DNA of 64,000 bases, taken from positions 165,270-229,269 of the forward strand of contig JAKITI010000003.1 in assembly GCA_021648145.1 (NCBI GenBank), written 5' to 3'. Of the stretch, positions 30,587 to 40,064 are shown in pieces (position 1 is the stretch's first letter; each line of letters opens with the position of its first letter). The translations under genes were made by a program, and so were the position numbers. The notes below the pieces were generated by a model. It made no database searches, had not been told where the DNA came from, and saw only the letters and a list, made by a program, of their open reading frames with translations. Origin of the DNA: Gammaproteobacteria bacterium. Lineage in GTDB: Bacteria; Pseudomonadota; Gammaproteobacteria; JAADGQ01.

Positions 30587-31462
30587 ATGGAAAAAAGAAT
30601 TAAAAAAGCCGTATTTCCTGTCGCAGGAATGGGAACACGTTTTTTACCGGCGACAAAAGCAAACCCTAAAGAGATGCTACCTGTTGTTGACAAACCTTTG
30701 ATTCAGTATGCGGTTGAAGAGGCAATTGAAGCGGGTATTACAGAGCTTATTTTTGTAACAAGCAGTGCTAAACGTGCGATTGAAGATCATTTTGATAAAA
30801 ACTATGCGCTGGAAAGTCAATTAGAAAAACATAATAAAAATGAGTTGTTAGAGGTCGTCAGGAATATACTGCCTAAAGGTGTGAACTGTGTCTATATTCG
30901 CCAGCCTGAAGCACTGGGTTTGGGGCATGCGGTGTTGTGTGCGGCATCAGTCGTAGGGCGAAATCCTTTTGCTGTTATATTGGCCGATGATCTAATTGAC
31001 AGTGGTTCAAAAGGTACGATGTCTCAAATGGTTGATGTCTACGCGAAGTATAGCTGTAGTGTTTTAGGGGTTGAGCAAGTAGAAGAGTCAGAAACTAATA
31101 AATACGGTATTGTAAGCAGCACTCCTTTTGCTAAAAATGTGACGCAATTGAACGGTATTGTGGAAAAACCAAACCCAGATGACGCACCATCAACATTAGC
31201 GGTTGTGGGGCGTTATATTTTAACTCCTAGAATTTTTCATTTACTGAAAAGTGTGGGTAAAGGTGCAGGTGGCGAAATACAGTTAACAGATGGAATCGCT
31301 AAGTTGTTGAATGAAGAGCACGTGTTAGCTTATGAGTTTGATGGCGTTCGCCATGATTGTGGAAGTAAGCTAGGCTATCTGCAGGCAACCGTTGAGTGCG
31401 CACTCAAACATCCTACTTTAGGTGCAGACTTCTCTGAATATTTGAAAACCCTGAAATTCTAA
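30587..31462 (+). CDS. galU: UTP-glucose-1-phosphate uridylyltransferase
   Basis: A 291-aa nucleotidyltransferase making UDP-glucose from UTP and glucose-1-phosphate. Seen are the N-terminal signature [16 protein letters not shown], the [14 protein letters not shown] block, the [12 protein letters not shown] loop and [15 protein letters not shown]-glucose feeds the synthesis of LPS core, UDP-galactose and UDP-glucuronate. It lies directly after manC and is probably in one transcript with it and wzz. Confidence 0.95.
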   Translation: MEKRIKKAVFPVAGMGTRFLPATKANPKEMLPVVDKPLIQYAVEEAIEAGITELIFVTSSAKRAIEDHFDKNYALESQLEKHNKNELLEVVRNILPKGVNCVYIRQPEALGLGHAVLCAASVVGRNPFAVILADDLIDSGSKGTMSQMVDVYAKYSCSVLGVEQVEESETNKYGIVSSTPFAKNVTQLNGIVEKPNPDDAPSTLAVVGRYILTPRIFHLLKSVGKGAGGEIQLTDGIAKLLNEEHVLAYEFDGVRHDCGSKLGYLQATVECALKHPTLGADFSEYLKTLKF

Positions 31463-31519
31463 CATTCATCAACAATATTTTTCCGTTACAATGCACGTTT
31501 TTTCTTATTGGGGTCGATT

Positions 31520-32410
31520 ATGGATTACTCAACAGTCGAAGCGTGTATTGGTCAAACCCCCCTTGTAAAATTACAGCGTCTACCCGGTAAAACTACAAAT
31601 ATATTATTGGTCAAACTGGAAGGCAACAATCCTGCGGGGTCTGTAAAAGATCGGGCAGCACTCAGTATGATTTCCCATGCAGAGGCGCGTGGTGAGATTC
31701 AGTCAGGTGACACGCTTATTGAAGCCACGAGCGGAAATACCGGAATTGCACTGGCGATGGTTGCTGCGATTAAAGGTTATCGCTTGGTGCTTGTTATGCC
31801 TGAGCATATGAGTGTCGAGCGTCGCTCTATCATGAAGGCCTATGGTTCTGAAATTATTTTAACGTCACAAGCAGGCGGCATGGAAGAGGCCATTGATACG
31901 GCTCGTGCTATGGAGGCTCAAGGCAAAGGTCGTATTCTGGATCAGTTCTCAAACCGAGATAATCCCAACGCACATTATGAAACAACAGCCCCTGAAATTT
32001 ACCGTGAAACTGACGGGAAGATCACTCATTTTGTGAGCGCGATGGGAACGACGGGAACTATCATGGGATGCTCTCGCTATTTCAAAGAACAAAACTCAGA
32101 AATCCAGATTGTCGGTGTTCAACCGGAAGATGGCGCAAATGTTCCTGGTATCAGGCGCTGGCCCGAAGCCTATATGCCTAAAATTTGTGACTTCTCCCGT
32201 GTGGATCGGATATTAGATATTTCTCAGCAAGACTCAGAATTGACGACTAAGGCATTGGCGCGTGATGAAGGCATTTTTGCGGGCATTTCATCGGGGGGTG
32301 CGGTCAGTGCAGCATTACGTCTATCCAAAGAGGTGACAAATGCAGTGATTGTCACAATTATTTGCGATCGTGGCGATCGCTATCTGTCGACCGGTGTATT
32401 TGATGGCTAG
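31520..32410 (+). CDS. cysM: Cysteine synthase B (O-acetylserine sulfhydrylase B)
   Basis: A 296-aa PLP enzyme making cysteine from O-acetylserine (or phosphoserine in some members) and sulfide or thiosulfate. The PLP lysine is K43 in NPAGSVKDR, and the phosphate-substrate loop is TSGNTG (70-75). The more polar, shorter pattern and the ending HMSVERRSIMKAYG agree with CysM rather than CysK. The ATG at 31520 has GGGG 7 bases upstream; the frame open from the TTG at 31508 has no ribosome site. Its end overlaps rlmD by 8 bp. Confidence 0.93.
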   Translation: MDYSTVEACIGQTPLVKLQRLPGKTTNILLVKLEGNNPAGSVKDRAALSMISHAEARGEIQSGDTLIEATSGNTGIALAMVAAIKGYRLVLVMPEHMSVERRSIMKAYGSEIILTSQAGGMEEAIDTARAMEAQGKGRILDQFSNRDNPNAHYETTAPEIYRETDGKITHFVSAMGTTGTIMGCSRYFKEQNSEIQIVGVQPEDGANVPGIRRWPEAYMPKICDFSRVDRILDISQQDSELTTKALARDEGIFAGISSGGAVSAALRLSKEVTNAVIVTIICDRGDRYLSTGVFDG

Positions 32411-33734
32411 AAGGCGTAGAAAAAAACAGGTTGAAACCGAGCCGCAGCATGCTGTGATTGAATCACTGAATCATGATAGCCGTGGTGTTGCGCATGTTGA
32501 TGGTAAAGCGGTATTTATTCGTGGCGCACTGCCTGGCGAAGAAGTCATGTTTCGATCTTCTCGTAGCCGAAAAAGCTACAGCGAAGGTGACTGTATTGAA
32601 GTCATAAAAGCTTCTGTTGATCGCATTGAACCCCACTGTGCACACTTTGAAATTTGTGGCGGTTGTAGCTTGCAACATATGAAGCCAGAAGTTCAAATTC
32701 ATGCCAAGCAGCAAGTTCTTTTGGAAAATTTACAGCACCTAGGCAAAGTGCAGCCAGAAACTGTACTACCACCACTGACTGGCCCACATTGGGGCTATCG
32801 TCGTAAAGCTCGGTTGGGTGCAAAATACGTTTTCAAAAAAGAGTCGGTATTGATCGGTTTTCGCGAACGCTCCAGTAGTTTTCTTGCAGATATTCAGCGT
32901 TGTGAGGTGTTGCATCCCGCCATTGGAGAGCACCTGCTTGAATTGCGTGAGCTCATGATGGGGCTGACAGCACGTGAACGTATTCCTCAAATTGAAGTGG
33001 CGATTGGTGATGATTGTGTTGCTCTGATTTTTCGAACCCTTGACCCACTGGGTGACGATGATAAAGCGCGTTTGAAAGCCTTTGCTGAAACTAAAAACTT
33101 TCAAATTTACCTTCAGCCTAAAGGGCCAGATACGGTCACTTTGCTTTACCCTTCAATCGCACAATTAAGTTATAAATTGCCTGAGTTTGGTCTCGAATTT
33201 CTATTTAATCCGCTCGATTTTATGCAAGTGAATGCAGATATTAATCGCAAGATGATGAGTCTGGCGGTTGACATGCTTGACCCTCAACCGGATGAGCGAA
33301 TTTTGGATCTATTTTGTGGTCTGGGTAATTTTTCATTGCCACTGGCACGTAAAGCTGGCTCCGTTGTCGGTGTTGAGGGCGATGAAGGTCTGGTCGATCG
33401 AGCGCGTCAAAATGCAGCGCATAATGGCATCACCAATGCTGAATTTTTTAGTGCAGATCTTTCTGATGACCCAGAGAAGCAGAGCTGGTTTGGGGGCGGG
33501 TTTGATAAGCTATTGATTGACCCTGCGCGTGCGGGTGCCGCCGAAGTGATTGCTCAGCTGCCAAAGCTGGGCGTTTCTCGCATTGTTTATGTCTCTTGTA
33601 ACCCAGCAACATTGGCGCGTGATGCGGGAGAAATTGTCAATACACATGGTTATCGCCTGGTGAGTGCGGGAGTGATGGATATGTTTCCTCATACCACGCA
33701 TGTTGAATCAATTGCTCTATTTGAGAAATTATAA
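32403..33734 (+). CDS. rlmD: 23S rRNA (uracil-1939-C5)-methyltransferase
   Basis: A 443-aa SAM-dependent methyltransferase with an N-terminal TRAM domain, which methylates U1939 of 23S rRNA. The [4Fe-4S] ligands C79, C85 and C88 (HCAHFEICGGC) and a fourth Cys in IQRCEVLH are present. The SAM motif is LDLFCGLGNFSL, and the nucleophile Cys lies in YVSCNPATLARD. The frame is open from 32349, but ATG at 32403, overlapping the cysM stop by 8 bp, gives the canonical basic N-terminus (MARRRRKK). Confidence 0.95.
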   Translation: MARRRRKKQVETEPQHAVIESLNHDSRGVAHVDGKAVFIRGALPGEEVMFRSSRSRKSYSEGDCIEVIKASVDRIEPHCAHFEICGGCSLQHMKPEVQIHAKQQVLLENLQHLGKVQPETVLPPLTGPHWGYRRKARLGAKYVFKKESVLIGFRERSSSFLADIQRCEVLHPAIGEHLLELRELMMGLTARERIPQIEVAIGDDCVALIFRTLDPLGDDDKARLKAFAETKNFQIYLQPKGPDTVTLLYPSIAQLSYKLPEFGLEFLFNPLDFMQVNADINRKMMSLAVDMLDPQPDERILDLFCGLGNFSLPLARKAGSVVGVEGDEGLVDRARQNAAHNGITNAEFFSADLSDDPEKQSWFGGGFDKLLIDPARAGAAEVIAQLPKLGVSRIVYVSCNPATLARDAGEIVNTHGYRLVSAGVMDMFPHTTHVESIALFEKL

Positions 33735-33744
33735 GGGTATCTGC

Positions 33745-34248
33745 ATGAGTGTTTATTCTGTTGATAAGTTGATTTCTGAGGCACGTAAATTAGCGGCCGA
33801 CTACCGTAAAGCTACAGGCAAAAGCCTCGGTGGGGTCAGCGGTGAAATTGCACTAAACGATGCGGCCAGGTTGCTTGATCTTGAGTTGTGTGACTCTGGC
33901 GTGGGTGGTTATGATGCTGTGGGTCGAGGGCGTTTAAAAGGTAAGAAAATTCAAATTAAGGGCCGCGTTATTTTTGATGAAGGAAAATCAACGCAGCGTA
34001 TCGGGCAGATCAAAATTGATCAAGAGTGGCATAGTGTTGTGTTAGTGCTCATGAATGAAAGTTATGAACCTGTTGAAATTTATGAGTTGGATCGAGAAGA
34101 AATTATGGGTGATTTAGCGGAGACAGACAGTAAACGTAAAAAACGTGGTGCAATGTCTGTGGCCAAGTTTAAAATTATTGGGCGGCTTGTCTGGATAGAA
34201 AATGAAGGGGTGGTTGATAACGAGGTTTGGGATAATTCAAAGCAATAG
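33745..34248 (+). CDS. Uncharacterised protein (DUF6998-like), nuclease-like residues
   Basis: A 167-aa protein. It resembles a conserved family I remember as DUF6998: a helical start (VDKLISEARKLAADYRKATGK), then GGVSGEIALNDAARLL, GYDAVGRG and KIQIKGR. These three blocks give E34, D57 and Q70-x-K72, the arrangement of a PD-(D/E)XK nuclease core (as in restriction-endonuclease-like folds), so a DNA-cleaving or DNA-binding role is possible but not shown. ATG at 33745 is chosen, not the frame opening at 33700, because it follows the rlmD stop by 10 bp and begins the conserved N-terminus. It lies before the YoaA-type helicase on the same strand. Confidence 0.6.
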   Translation: MSVYSVDKLISEARKLAADYRKATGKSLGGVSGEIALNDAARLLDLELCDSGVGGYDAVGRGRLKGKKIQIKGRVIFDEGKSTQRIGQIKIDQEWHSVVLVLMNESYEPVEIYELDREEIMGDLAETDSKRKKRGAMSVAKFKIIGRLVWIENEGVVDNEVWDNSKQ

Positions 34249-34265
34249 TTAGCACAAACAATTCA

Positions 34266-36185
34266 ATGCAATCCATTACCGAAATACTCAGCGAAAAAGG
34301 GCCGCTTGCAAAAACACTCGAATCCTTTGCGCCCCGAAAGCCGCAGCAGGAGATGGCTGAAGCGGTGATGCAGGCGCTGGATGATTATGGTGTGCTGATT
34401 TGTGAAGCGGGCACGGGCACGGGGAAAACCATGGCCTACCTAGTGCCCGCACTTCTTTCGGGCAATAAAGTCATTATTTCAACAGGCACTAAAAACCTTC
34501 AGGACCAACTTTACTATCGAGACCTACCTCAAATTAGAGCCGCTTTAACCGAGCCAGTCAGCATGGCGCTATTGAAAGGTCGGGCCAACTATTTATGTTT
34601 GCATCGCCTGAAAAATAATGAGCTAAAAGGGCGTTTTCGTACACCTAAAAATATGGCTCAACTGCAACAGATTCACAAATGGTCTGGAAGAACTAAGAGT
34701 GGTGATATTGCTGAATTTAGTGAAGTTCCTGAAGATTCCCCCATCTGGTTTGTGGTGACATCGACCACTGAAAACTGCTTGGGTCAGGAGTGTCAGGACT
34801 TTAATGACTGTCACCTGATGAAGGCACGGCGTAAAGCGCAAAAGGCTGAAATTCTAGTGGTGAATCATCACCTCTTTTTTGCAGATATGGCGCTGCGTGA
34901 CGAAGGCTTTGGCGAGTTATTGCCTGGAGCCAATGCCGTAATTTTTGATGAAGCACATCAACTGCCCGAAGTGGCGAGTCACTTTTTTGGAACGTCACTG
35001 AGTGGTCGTCAGTTATTGGAGCTTTGCCACGATGCCCGTATTGCACAGATGCAAGATGCGGCGGATATGGAGTCACTGTTATTGGCTGCGGATCGTCTGG
35101 AAAAATTAGTGCGTGATATGCGTCTGTCGTTGGGCGTAGATTCACAGCGAGCGCCGTGGATTAACGTTTCAAAACAACCGGTCGTCATTGAGGCTATTAA
35201 AGATTTAACTGAGGGCTTTGAAGGGTTGGAGTCTCAGCTAGAGTTGGCTGAAGAGCGAAGCAGTGCTTTAAAGCGTGCATTGCAGCGTTGTAAAGAGCTT
35301 AATGAGTGCTTTGTAAAATTAACAGGGGAAACTCCCGAGCAGCACATTCACTGGTTTGAAACATTAAAACAATCTTTTGTTTTGCACCTGACCCCGATGA
35401 ATATTGCCGACATTTTTTCAGCGCAGATGAAAGGGCAAAAACGTGCTTGGATATTTACTTCGGCGACATTGGCGGTGAATGAAAAATTTGATCACTTTTC
35501 ATCACAGTTAGGCCTGTTCGATGCAAAAATGTACTGCTGGGGGAGCCCGTTTAACTATCAAGAGCAAACACTGCTCTACCTGCCCGCTCGTATGCCAGCT
35601 CCGGCGGCTGAAAATTATACGCAAGCGGTGGTGGAGTCTGCTTTGCCAGTGCTTAATGCGTGTGGTGGACGTACTTTCATGTTGTTTACCAGTCACCGAG
35701 CCCTTAAAGAAGCGGCGGAGTTATTGCAAAAGACGCTGGAGTTTCCACTGTTGGTGCAAGGCACCGCACCGCGAAATGAGTTGCTGGAGCAGTTTCGTTC
35801 TCTGGGTAACGCCGTATTACTGGGTTCCAGCAGTTTTTGGGAGGGTGTGGATGTGCGCGGGGAAGCGCTCTCTTGTGTCATTATTGATAAGTTACCGTTT
35901 GCGTCGCCAGGTGATCCTGTGCTTCAAGCACGGTTAGAGGCATTGCGCTCCCAAGGGAAAAATCCATTCAGAGATTATCAACTGCCGAATGCAGTCATCA
36001 CTTTGAAGCAAGGGGCGGGACGTTTGATTCGCGATGTGACTGATCGTGGTGTATTGATGCTGTGTGACCCTAGGTTGCTGGGGAAAAGTTACGGGAAAAT
36101 ATTCTTGGAAAGTCTGCCGCCAATGAAACGAACACGAATACTGGATGAAGTGGTTGAGTTTTATCAGACCAGTGATTCTGAATAA
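34266..36185 (+). CDS. yoaA: ATP-dependent DNA helicase YoaA/DinG-like
   Basis: A 639-aa superfamily 2 helicase of the XPD/DinG group. The Walker A motif is GTGTGKT (49-55), and the Walker B/DEAH box is at 228-231. Four cysteines C111, C171, C176 and C182 can bind the [4Fe-4S] cluster of the family. The C-terminal helicase block has FTSATL, TSHRALKEAA, LLGSSSFWEGVDVRGE and the QGAGRLIR motif VI. The length matches E. coli YoaA (636). It acts in replication-associated DNA repair. The unknown nuclease-like gene is 17 bp upstream. Confidence 0.9.
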   Translation: MQSITEILSEKGPLAKTLESFAPRKPQQEMAEAVMQALDDYGVLICEAGTGTGKTMAYLVPALLSGNKVIISTGTKNLQDQLYYRDLPQIRAALTEPVSMALLKGRANYLCLHRLKNNELKGRFRTPKNMAQLQQIHKWSGRTKSGDIAEFSEVPEDSPIWFVVTSTTENCLGQECQDFNDCHLMKARRKAQKAEILVVNHHLFFADMALRDEGFGELLPGANAVIFDEAHQLPEVASHFFGTSLSGRQLLELCHDARIAQMQDAADMESLLLAADRLEKLVRDMRLSLGVDSQRAPWINVSKQPVVIEAIKDLTEGFEGLESQLELAEERSSALKRALQRCKELNECFVKLTGETPEQHIHWFETLKQSFVLHLTPMNIADIFSAQMKGQKRAWIFTSATLAVNEKFDHFSSQLGLFDAKMYCWGSPFNYQEQTLLYLPARMPAPAAENYTQAVVESALPVLNACGGRTFMLFTSHRALKEAAELLQKTLEFPLLVQGTAPRNELLEQFRSLGNAVLLGSSSFWEGVDVRGEALSCVIIDKLPFASPGDPVLQARLEALRSQGKNPFRDYQLPNAVITLKQGAGRLIRDVTDRGVLMLCDPRLLGKSYGKIFLESLPPMKRTRILDEVVEFYQTSDSE

Positions 36186-36210
36186 CTCATTATTGGTCAT
36201 TTGGTGAGAA

Positions 36211-36933
36211 TCAAAAAGCCCAGCCAAATTTCAGAAGTTCCATATCGAAGATGTATTCACCATCATCAAACTCACCCAGCTCAAAGTCGTATTTATCACC
36301 TGTAATATATTTACCAATGGAGAGGCTTGTGCCCCAATAGAGCCGTTTGGATGAAAATATTCGATAACCTATCCCAACACCAACGCCAAGTTTAGTTTCG
36401 CTTTTTGTCGATCGAGAGCAAGAGGAAGTTTCGTAAACACCATAATAATTGCACTGTAACGTCCCCTTTAAATAGGCTAATCGAGTAAAACCACTTATGT
36501 AAAAGCCATTTAATCGATCGTTTAAAAAGGTTCTGTAATGGAAGTCGATGGTCGAGATTCGGATTGACCTCTTATTATTTTCAGCATCTCCCCAATAGCC
36601 GTCGTTTTTTATGCTGTTTTGATAGAAAATTGGGAAAGCGTACTCCACCTTTCTTTTATGATCAAAAAGTGAAAAACCACCCGAAACTGCTCTCTCCTCT
36701 TCAAAAACAAGCAACCGGGCGATATTAAGTTCTACGCCAAAATTCTTGCTGCCGATGGGGTCGTCTTTGACTATTTTATAGGTCTTGTTTTGTGAGTCGA
36801 TGAGCGTATCAAGCTTTTGATCAATACGATCCAGCTTTTCATTGGCCACTCCACTACTTTCGGTCTCTTCTGAAAGAGCGGGGTTTGAAAGAAATGAGAT
36901 GCCAAGTAGTAAGGTAATAATGAGTGACTTCAT
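36211..36933 (-). CDS. Predicted outer-membrane or secreted protein, unknown
   Basis: A 240-aa protein with a signal peptide (basic start, hydrophobic core to about 16, cleavage after ALS) followed by a short coiled coil (NEKLDRIDQKLDTLIDSQNKTYKI, in part) and then amphipathic, aromatic-rich strands. The last residue is Phe (KFGWAF), as in outer-membrane beta-barrels recognised by BamA. There are two Cys in the middle (near CNYYGVYETSSC). I do not recognise a family. It is convergent with the helicase gene. Confidence 0.6.
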   Translation of the reverse strand: MKSLIITLLLGISFLSNPALSEETESSGVANEKLDRIDQKLDTLIDSQNKTYKIVKDDPIGSKNFGVELNIARLLVFEEERAVSGGFSLFDHKRKVEYAFPIFYQNSIKNDGYWGDAENNKRSIRISTIDFHYRTFLNDRLNGFYISGFTRLAYLKGTLQCNYYGVYETSSCSRSTKSETKLGVGVGIGYRIFSSKRLYWGTSLSIGKYITGDKYDFELGEFDDGEYIFDMELLKFGWAF

Positions 36934-37066
36934 ACATTAACACTCCCGTGTATGTTTTAACGAATTCTTTCAAATTATTTTACAAACTCGATATTGAACA
37001 TAGCCTGAATAGGGTGATTTAATGGTTGTATTATGACGCGCTATTGCCAAAGTTTCATTAGAATAT

Positions 37067-37777
37067 TTACGGCAAAGCCCAATGTGGAACTTGCCTGTTG
37101 GCATGGTGCAAAGCTCGATCCAGGGCTTTATAGTTTGGCTCCATTTTTTCAACAAATGCCCAGTATGCTTTCGAGTGATTGAGGTGTTTTGTATGGCACA
37201 GCTCATGAATAAAAAGATACTGTACAACGGACTTAGGTAAAAACAGAAGGTTACGATTGATACTGATATTTTTACGGGATGAACAGCTACCCCAACGTGT
37301 TTTTTGTGCGCGTATCGTGGCTTTGTTGAAAGGCAAATTGAGCGTTTCACTGGTTTGATGAAGCCAGGGAATGAGAGTCTCTTTGGCGGTCATGTTTAAC
37401 CACTGCTGAAGGGCCTTTTTTTTATGCGAGTTATGATCAGAGAAAATTTTAACAGTTTCAGGGGCTGTTCGTTTTAATAAGTCGTTTTTATTGTTGATAT
37501 AATAATAGGCAATATTAAAGCTTTGCTTAATGGCTTTCAGGTGAATGGTGTCAGGAAAAGATAGCTCGGATTTGGTGGTTTGTTGTGTCTTTAAACGTTG
37601 CAAGGTCTCTGTGAGCCACTGTTGATGTTTTTTAACAAAAGGTTCGACAACCTTTGCATTCACTCCTTTGGGGAGCACCACCTCAACTTTTCCTTGCGCC
37701 GATACCTTCATTTGCAGACGTTTGGCACGAGCACTCAGGCGGATTGTGTATGGAATGGGTGTTTCTGTTGGCTTCAT
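37067..37777 (-). CDS. YgjP/DUF45-type metallopeptidase-like protein
   Basis: A 236-aa protein of the YgjP/WLM-like group. The zinc signature HELCH is in YLFIHELCHTKHLNHSKAYW with a downstream Glu/His region, and TRWGSCSSRKNISIN is conserved upstream of it. The group is related to SprT and M48 metalloproteases; E. coli YgjP has been reported as a UTP pyrophosphatase, so activity is unclear. It is divergent from hisC and shares a 64-bp promoter region with it that contains a perfect palindrome. Confidence 0.85.
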   Translation of the reverse strand: MKPTETPIPYTIRLSARAKRLQMKVSAQGKVEVVLPKGVNAKVVEPFVKKHQQWLTETLQRLKTQQTTKSELSFPDTIHLKAIKQSFNIAYYYINNKNDLLKRTAPETVKIFSDHNSHKKKALQQWLNMTAKETLIPWLHQTSETLNLPFNKATIRAQKTRWGSCSSRKNISINRNLLFLPKSVVQYLFIHELCHTKHLNHSKAYWAFVEKMEPNYKALDRALHHANRQVPHWALP

Positions 37778-37791
37778 GGGGCATCGAATAG

Positions 37792-37816
37792 GTTATAATC
37801 TGCCGCAGATTATAAC
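37792..37816. promoter_or_regulatory. Palindromic divergent promoter between hisC and the YgjP-type gene
   Basis: GTTATAATCT (37792-37801) and AGATTATAAC (37807-37816) are perfect inverted repeats around GCCGC. Each arm contains TATAAT in its own direction (37794-37799 on plus, complement of 37809-37814 on minus). This gives two back-to-back -10 boxes, and also a good operator candidate. Confidence 0.6.
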
Positions 37817-37841
37817 GACTGGATGAGAGATTGTCTGATTC

Positions 37842-38927
37842 ATGAGAAGTTTTGAGCGAAAAAATATAAAAGCGATGGTGGGGTATACATCAGGGGAGCA
37901 GCCTGAAGATGAGTCTGTGATTAAGTTAAATACCAATGAAAATCCTTACCCGCCGCCTCAAAGCGTTGCGGATGTATTGAAGCAAATTGATGTTGCGAGC
38001 TTGAGGCGTTACCCCTCACCGACAGCTCGGCAATTTCGAGAAGTCGCGGCTGAGCTACACCACGTTAAACTCGAAAATATTATCGCCACCAATGGCGGTG
38101 ATGAATTGCTGCGTCTGTTGCTGACAACCTTTGTTGAGGTGGGAGCACCGATCGGTATCGCTGATCCAAGTTATTCGCTTTATCCTGTGTTGGCGGCGAT
38201 TCATGATAGCCCTGTGATGCGTGTGCCGCTGACATCGGATTGGGAGCTTGCCGATGATTTTGCGAAGCAGATGAATGCGTTCGGGGTTAAAATGACATTT
38301 GTTGTGAACCCTCATGCACCCTCAGGTAAATTAATTCCTGTGAAACAACTGGCTGAAATTGCACAAGAGCTTGATGGCATTTTGGTTGTTGATGAAGCCT
38401 ATGTCGATTTTATTGATCCTGATCAACACTATAGTGCAATTGAGTTACTTAATCGTTTTGACAACGTTGTTATTTTACGTACTTTAAGTAAAGGTTACTC
38501 TTTGGCAGGATTGCGTTTTGGTTATGGTATGGGTTCAATTAATCTGATCGAACCAATGCTGGGTAAAACGAAAGATAGTTACAATATGGATGCCATTTCC
38601 CAGCAGCTTGGAATGGCTGCGTTGCAGGATCAGGTGGCTGCAAAGCTAACTTGGCAGGCGGTGCGTGATGAGCGGTCGCGTATGGCGCAGGAGTTCAATA
38701 AGTTGGGGCTGGTCTCGCTGCCCAGTCAGGCTAATTTTTTGCTTGTCGAAATACCGCATGAATGTGCGGGTGGGGCGGAAGTACTTTATCAAACATTTAA
38801 AAATGAGAAAATATTAGTGCGCTTTTTTAATGAGGAGCGCCTCAAAAACAAGTTGCGTATCACGGTGGGAACACCTCAGGAAAATAGTGCCTTGTTACGT
38901 GTTTTAAAAATAGCAATTAACAAATAA
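37842..38927 (+). CDS. hisC: Histidinol-phosphate/aromatic aminotransferase
   Basis: A 361-aa class I aminotransferase of the HisC type. The PLP lysine is K217 in LSKGYSLAGLRFGYG, and the N-terminal motif KLNTNENPYPPPQSV is family-typical. The tip motif reads NPHAPSGK instead of the usual NPNNPTG. No other his genes are near; the gene is followed by aroC. In Pseudomonas a second HisC (hisC2) serves phenylalanine and tyrosine synthesis. The pheA-tyrA-aroA operon of this window lacks that gene, so an aromatic role for this one is likely. The ATG at 37842 is about 40 bp from the palindromic promoter. Confidence 0.88.
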   Translation: MRSFERKNIKAMVGYTSGEQPEDESVIKLNTNENPYPPPQSVADVLKQIDVASLRRYPSPTARQFREVAAELHHVKLENIIATNGGDELLRLLLTTFVEVGAPIGIADPSYSLYPVLAAIHDSPVMRVPLTSDWELADDFAKQMNAFGVKMTFVVNPHAPSGKLIPVKQLAEIAQELDGILVVDEAYVDFIDPDQHYSAIELLNRFDNVVILRTLSKGYSLAGLRFGYGMGSINLIEPMLGKTKDSYNMDAISQQLGMAALQDQVAAKLTWQAVRDERSRMAQEFNKLGLVSLPSQANFLLVEIPHECAGGAEVLYQTFKNEKILVRFFNEERLKNKLRITVGTPQENSALLRVLKIAINK

Positions 38928-38945
38928 TATTTAGGTCTAGGCGTT

Positions 38946-40046
38946 ATGTCAGGAAGCACAATCGGCAAGTTGTTTACGGTTACATCTTTTGGTGAAAGTC
39001 ATGGTGCAGCGATTGGCTGTATCGTGGATGGTTGCCCGCCGGGATTGGCGCTTTCAGAAGCCGATCTGCAAGATGATCTGGAGCGTCGTCGCCCCGGTAA
39101 GTCACGCCATACAACGCAGCGCCGAGAAGAAGATAAAGTTCAGATTTTATCCGGTCTGTTTGAAGGCAAAACAACGGGAACGCCAATCGGTCTAATCATT
39201 CAAAATACGGATCAGCGCTCTAAAGATTATTCAGACATTATGGATCGTTTTCGCCCAGGGCATGCGGATTACACGTATCAACAAAAATATGGTTTTCGTG
39301 ATTATCGTGGCGGTGGGCGTTCTTCCGCACGAGAAACAGCGATGCGTGTTGCAGCAGGAGCGATCGCAAAAAAATACCTAAAAGAGCAGTTAGGTGTGGA
39401 AATTCGAGGCTATTTGGCGCAGTTGGGGCCGATTAAGGCAGAAGCTTTTGACTGGAGTGTGATTGAAGAGAACCCTTTTTTCTTTCCTGATGCCGAAAAA
39501 ATTGAAGCATTAGAGCAATACATGGATGACCTGCGTAAAGCGGGTGACTCTGTCGGTGCGCGGGTGAATGTGGTGGCGACGGGTCTGATTCCTGGATTGG
39601 GCGAACCTGTTTTTGATCGTCTGGATGCTGATATTGCTCATGCGCTGATGGGGATTAATGCCGTCAAGGGCGTTGAAGTCGGTGCAGGCTTTTCTTGTGT
39701 TGAACAAAAAGGCAGCGAACATCGCGATGAAATGACACCTGATGGGTTTTGCAGTAATGAAGCGGGTGGGGTATTGGGTGGAATTTCATCGGGTCAGGAT
39801 ATTGTGGCCAGTATTGCACTCAAACCGACCTCAAGTATTCGCATTCCTGGGCGCAGTGTTAATCTTCAAGGCGAGCCTGTCGAAGTGGTGACTTTGGGGC
39901 GGCATGATCCCTGTGTTGGTATTCGAGCGGTTCCTATTGCTGAGGCGATGATGGCGATTGTGTTGATGGATCACCTGCTACGTCATCGTGCTCAAAATAT
40001 AGACGTAAATTCGACAACGCCCGTGATTCCAGCTTCACTCAAATAA
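38946..40046 (+). CDS. aroC: Chorismate synthase
   Basis: A 366-aa enzyme (E. coli 361) making chorismate from EPSP with reduced FMN as cofactor. The signatures are [18 protein letters not shown] at the N-terminus, [19 protein letters not shown] and the central [24 protein letters not shown], in parts. The C-terminal motif [18 protein letters not shown] is complete. It follows hisC by 18 bp and precedes the MFS gene by 18 bp, so the three form a probable operon. The product feeds PheA and the aromatic pathways encoded at 20.5-23.8 kb. Confidence 0.96.
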   Translation: MSGSTIGKLFTVTSFGESHGAAIGCIVDGCPPGLALSEADLQDDLERRRPGKSRHTTQRREEDKVQILSGLFEGKTTGTPIGLIIQNTDQRSKDYSDIMDRFRPGHADYTYQQKYGFRDYRGGGRSSARETAMRVAAGAIAKKYLKEQLGVEIRGYLAQLGPIKAEAFDWSVIEENPFFFPDAEKIEALEQYMDDLRKAGDSVGARVNVVATGLIPGLGEPVFDRLDADIAHALMGINAVKGVEVGAGFSCVEQKGSEHRDEMTPDGFCSNEAGGVLGGISSGQDIVASIALKPTSSIRIPGRSVNLQGEPVEVVTLGRHDPCVGIRAVPIAEAMMAIVLMDHLLRHRAQNIDVNSTTPVIPASLK

Positions 40047-40064
40047 TAAAAAATAACAGAACCC

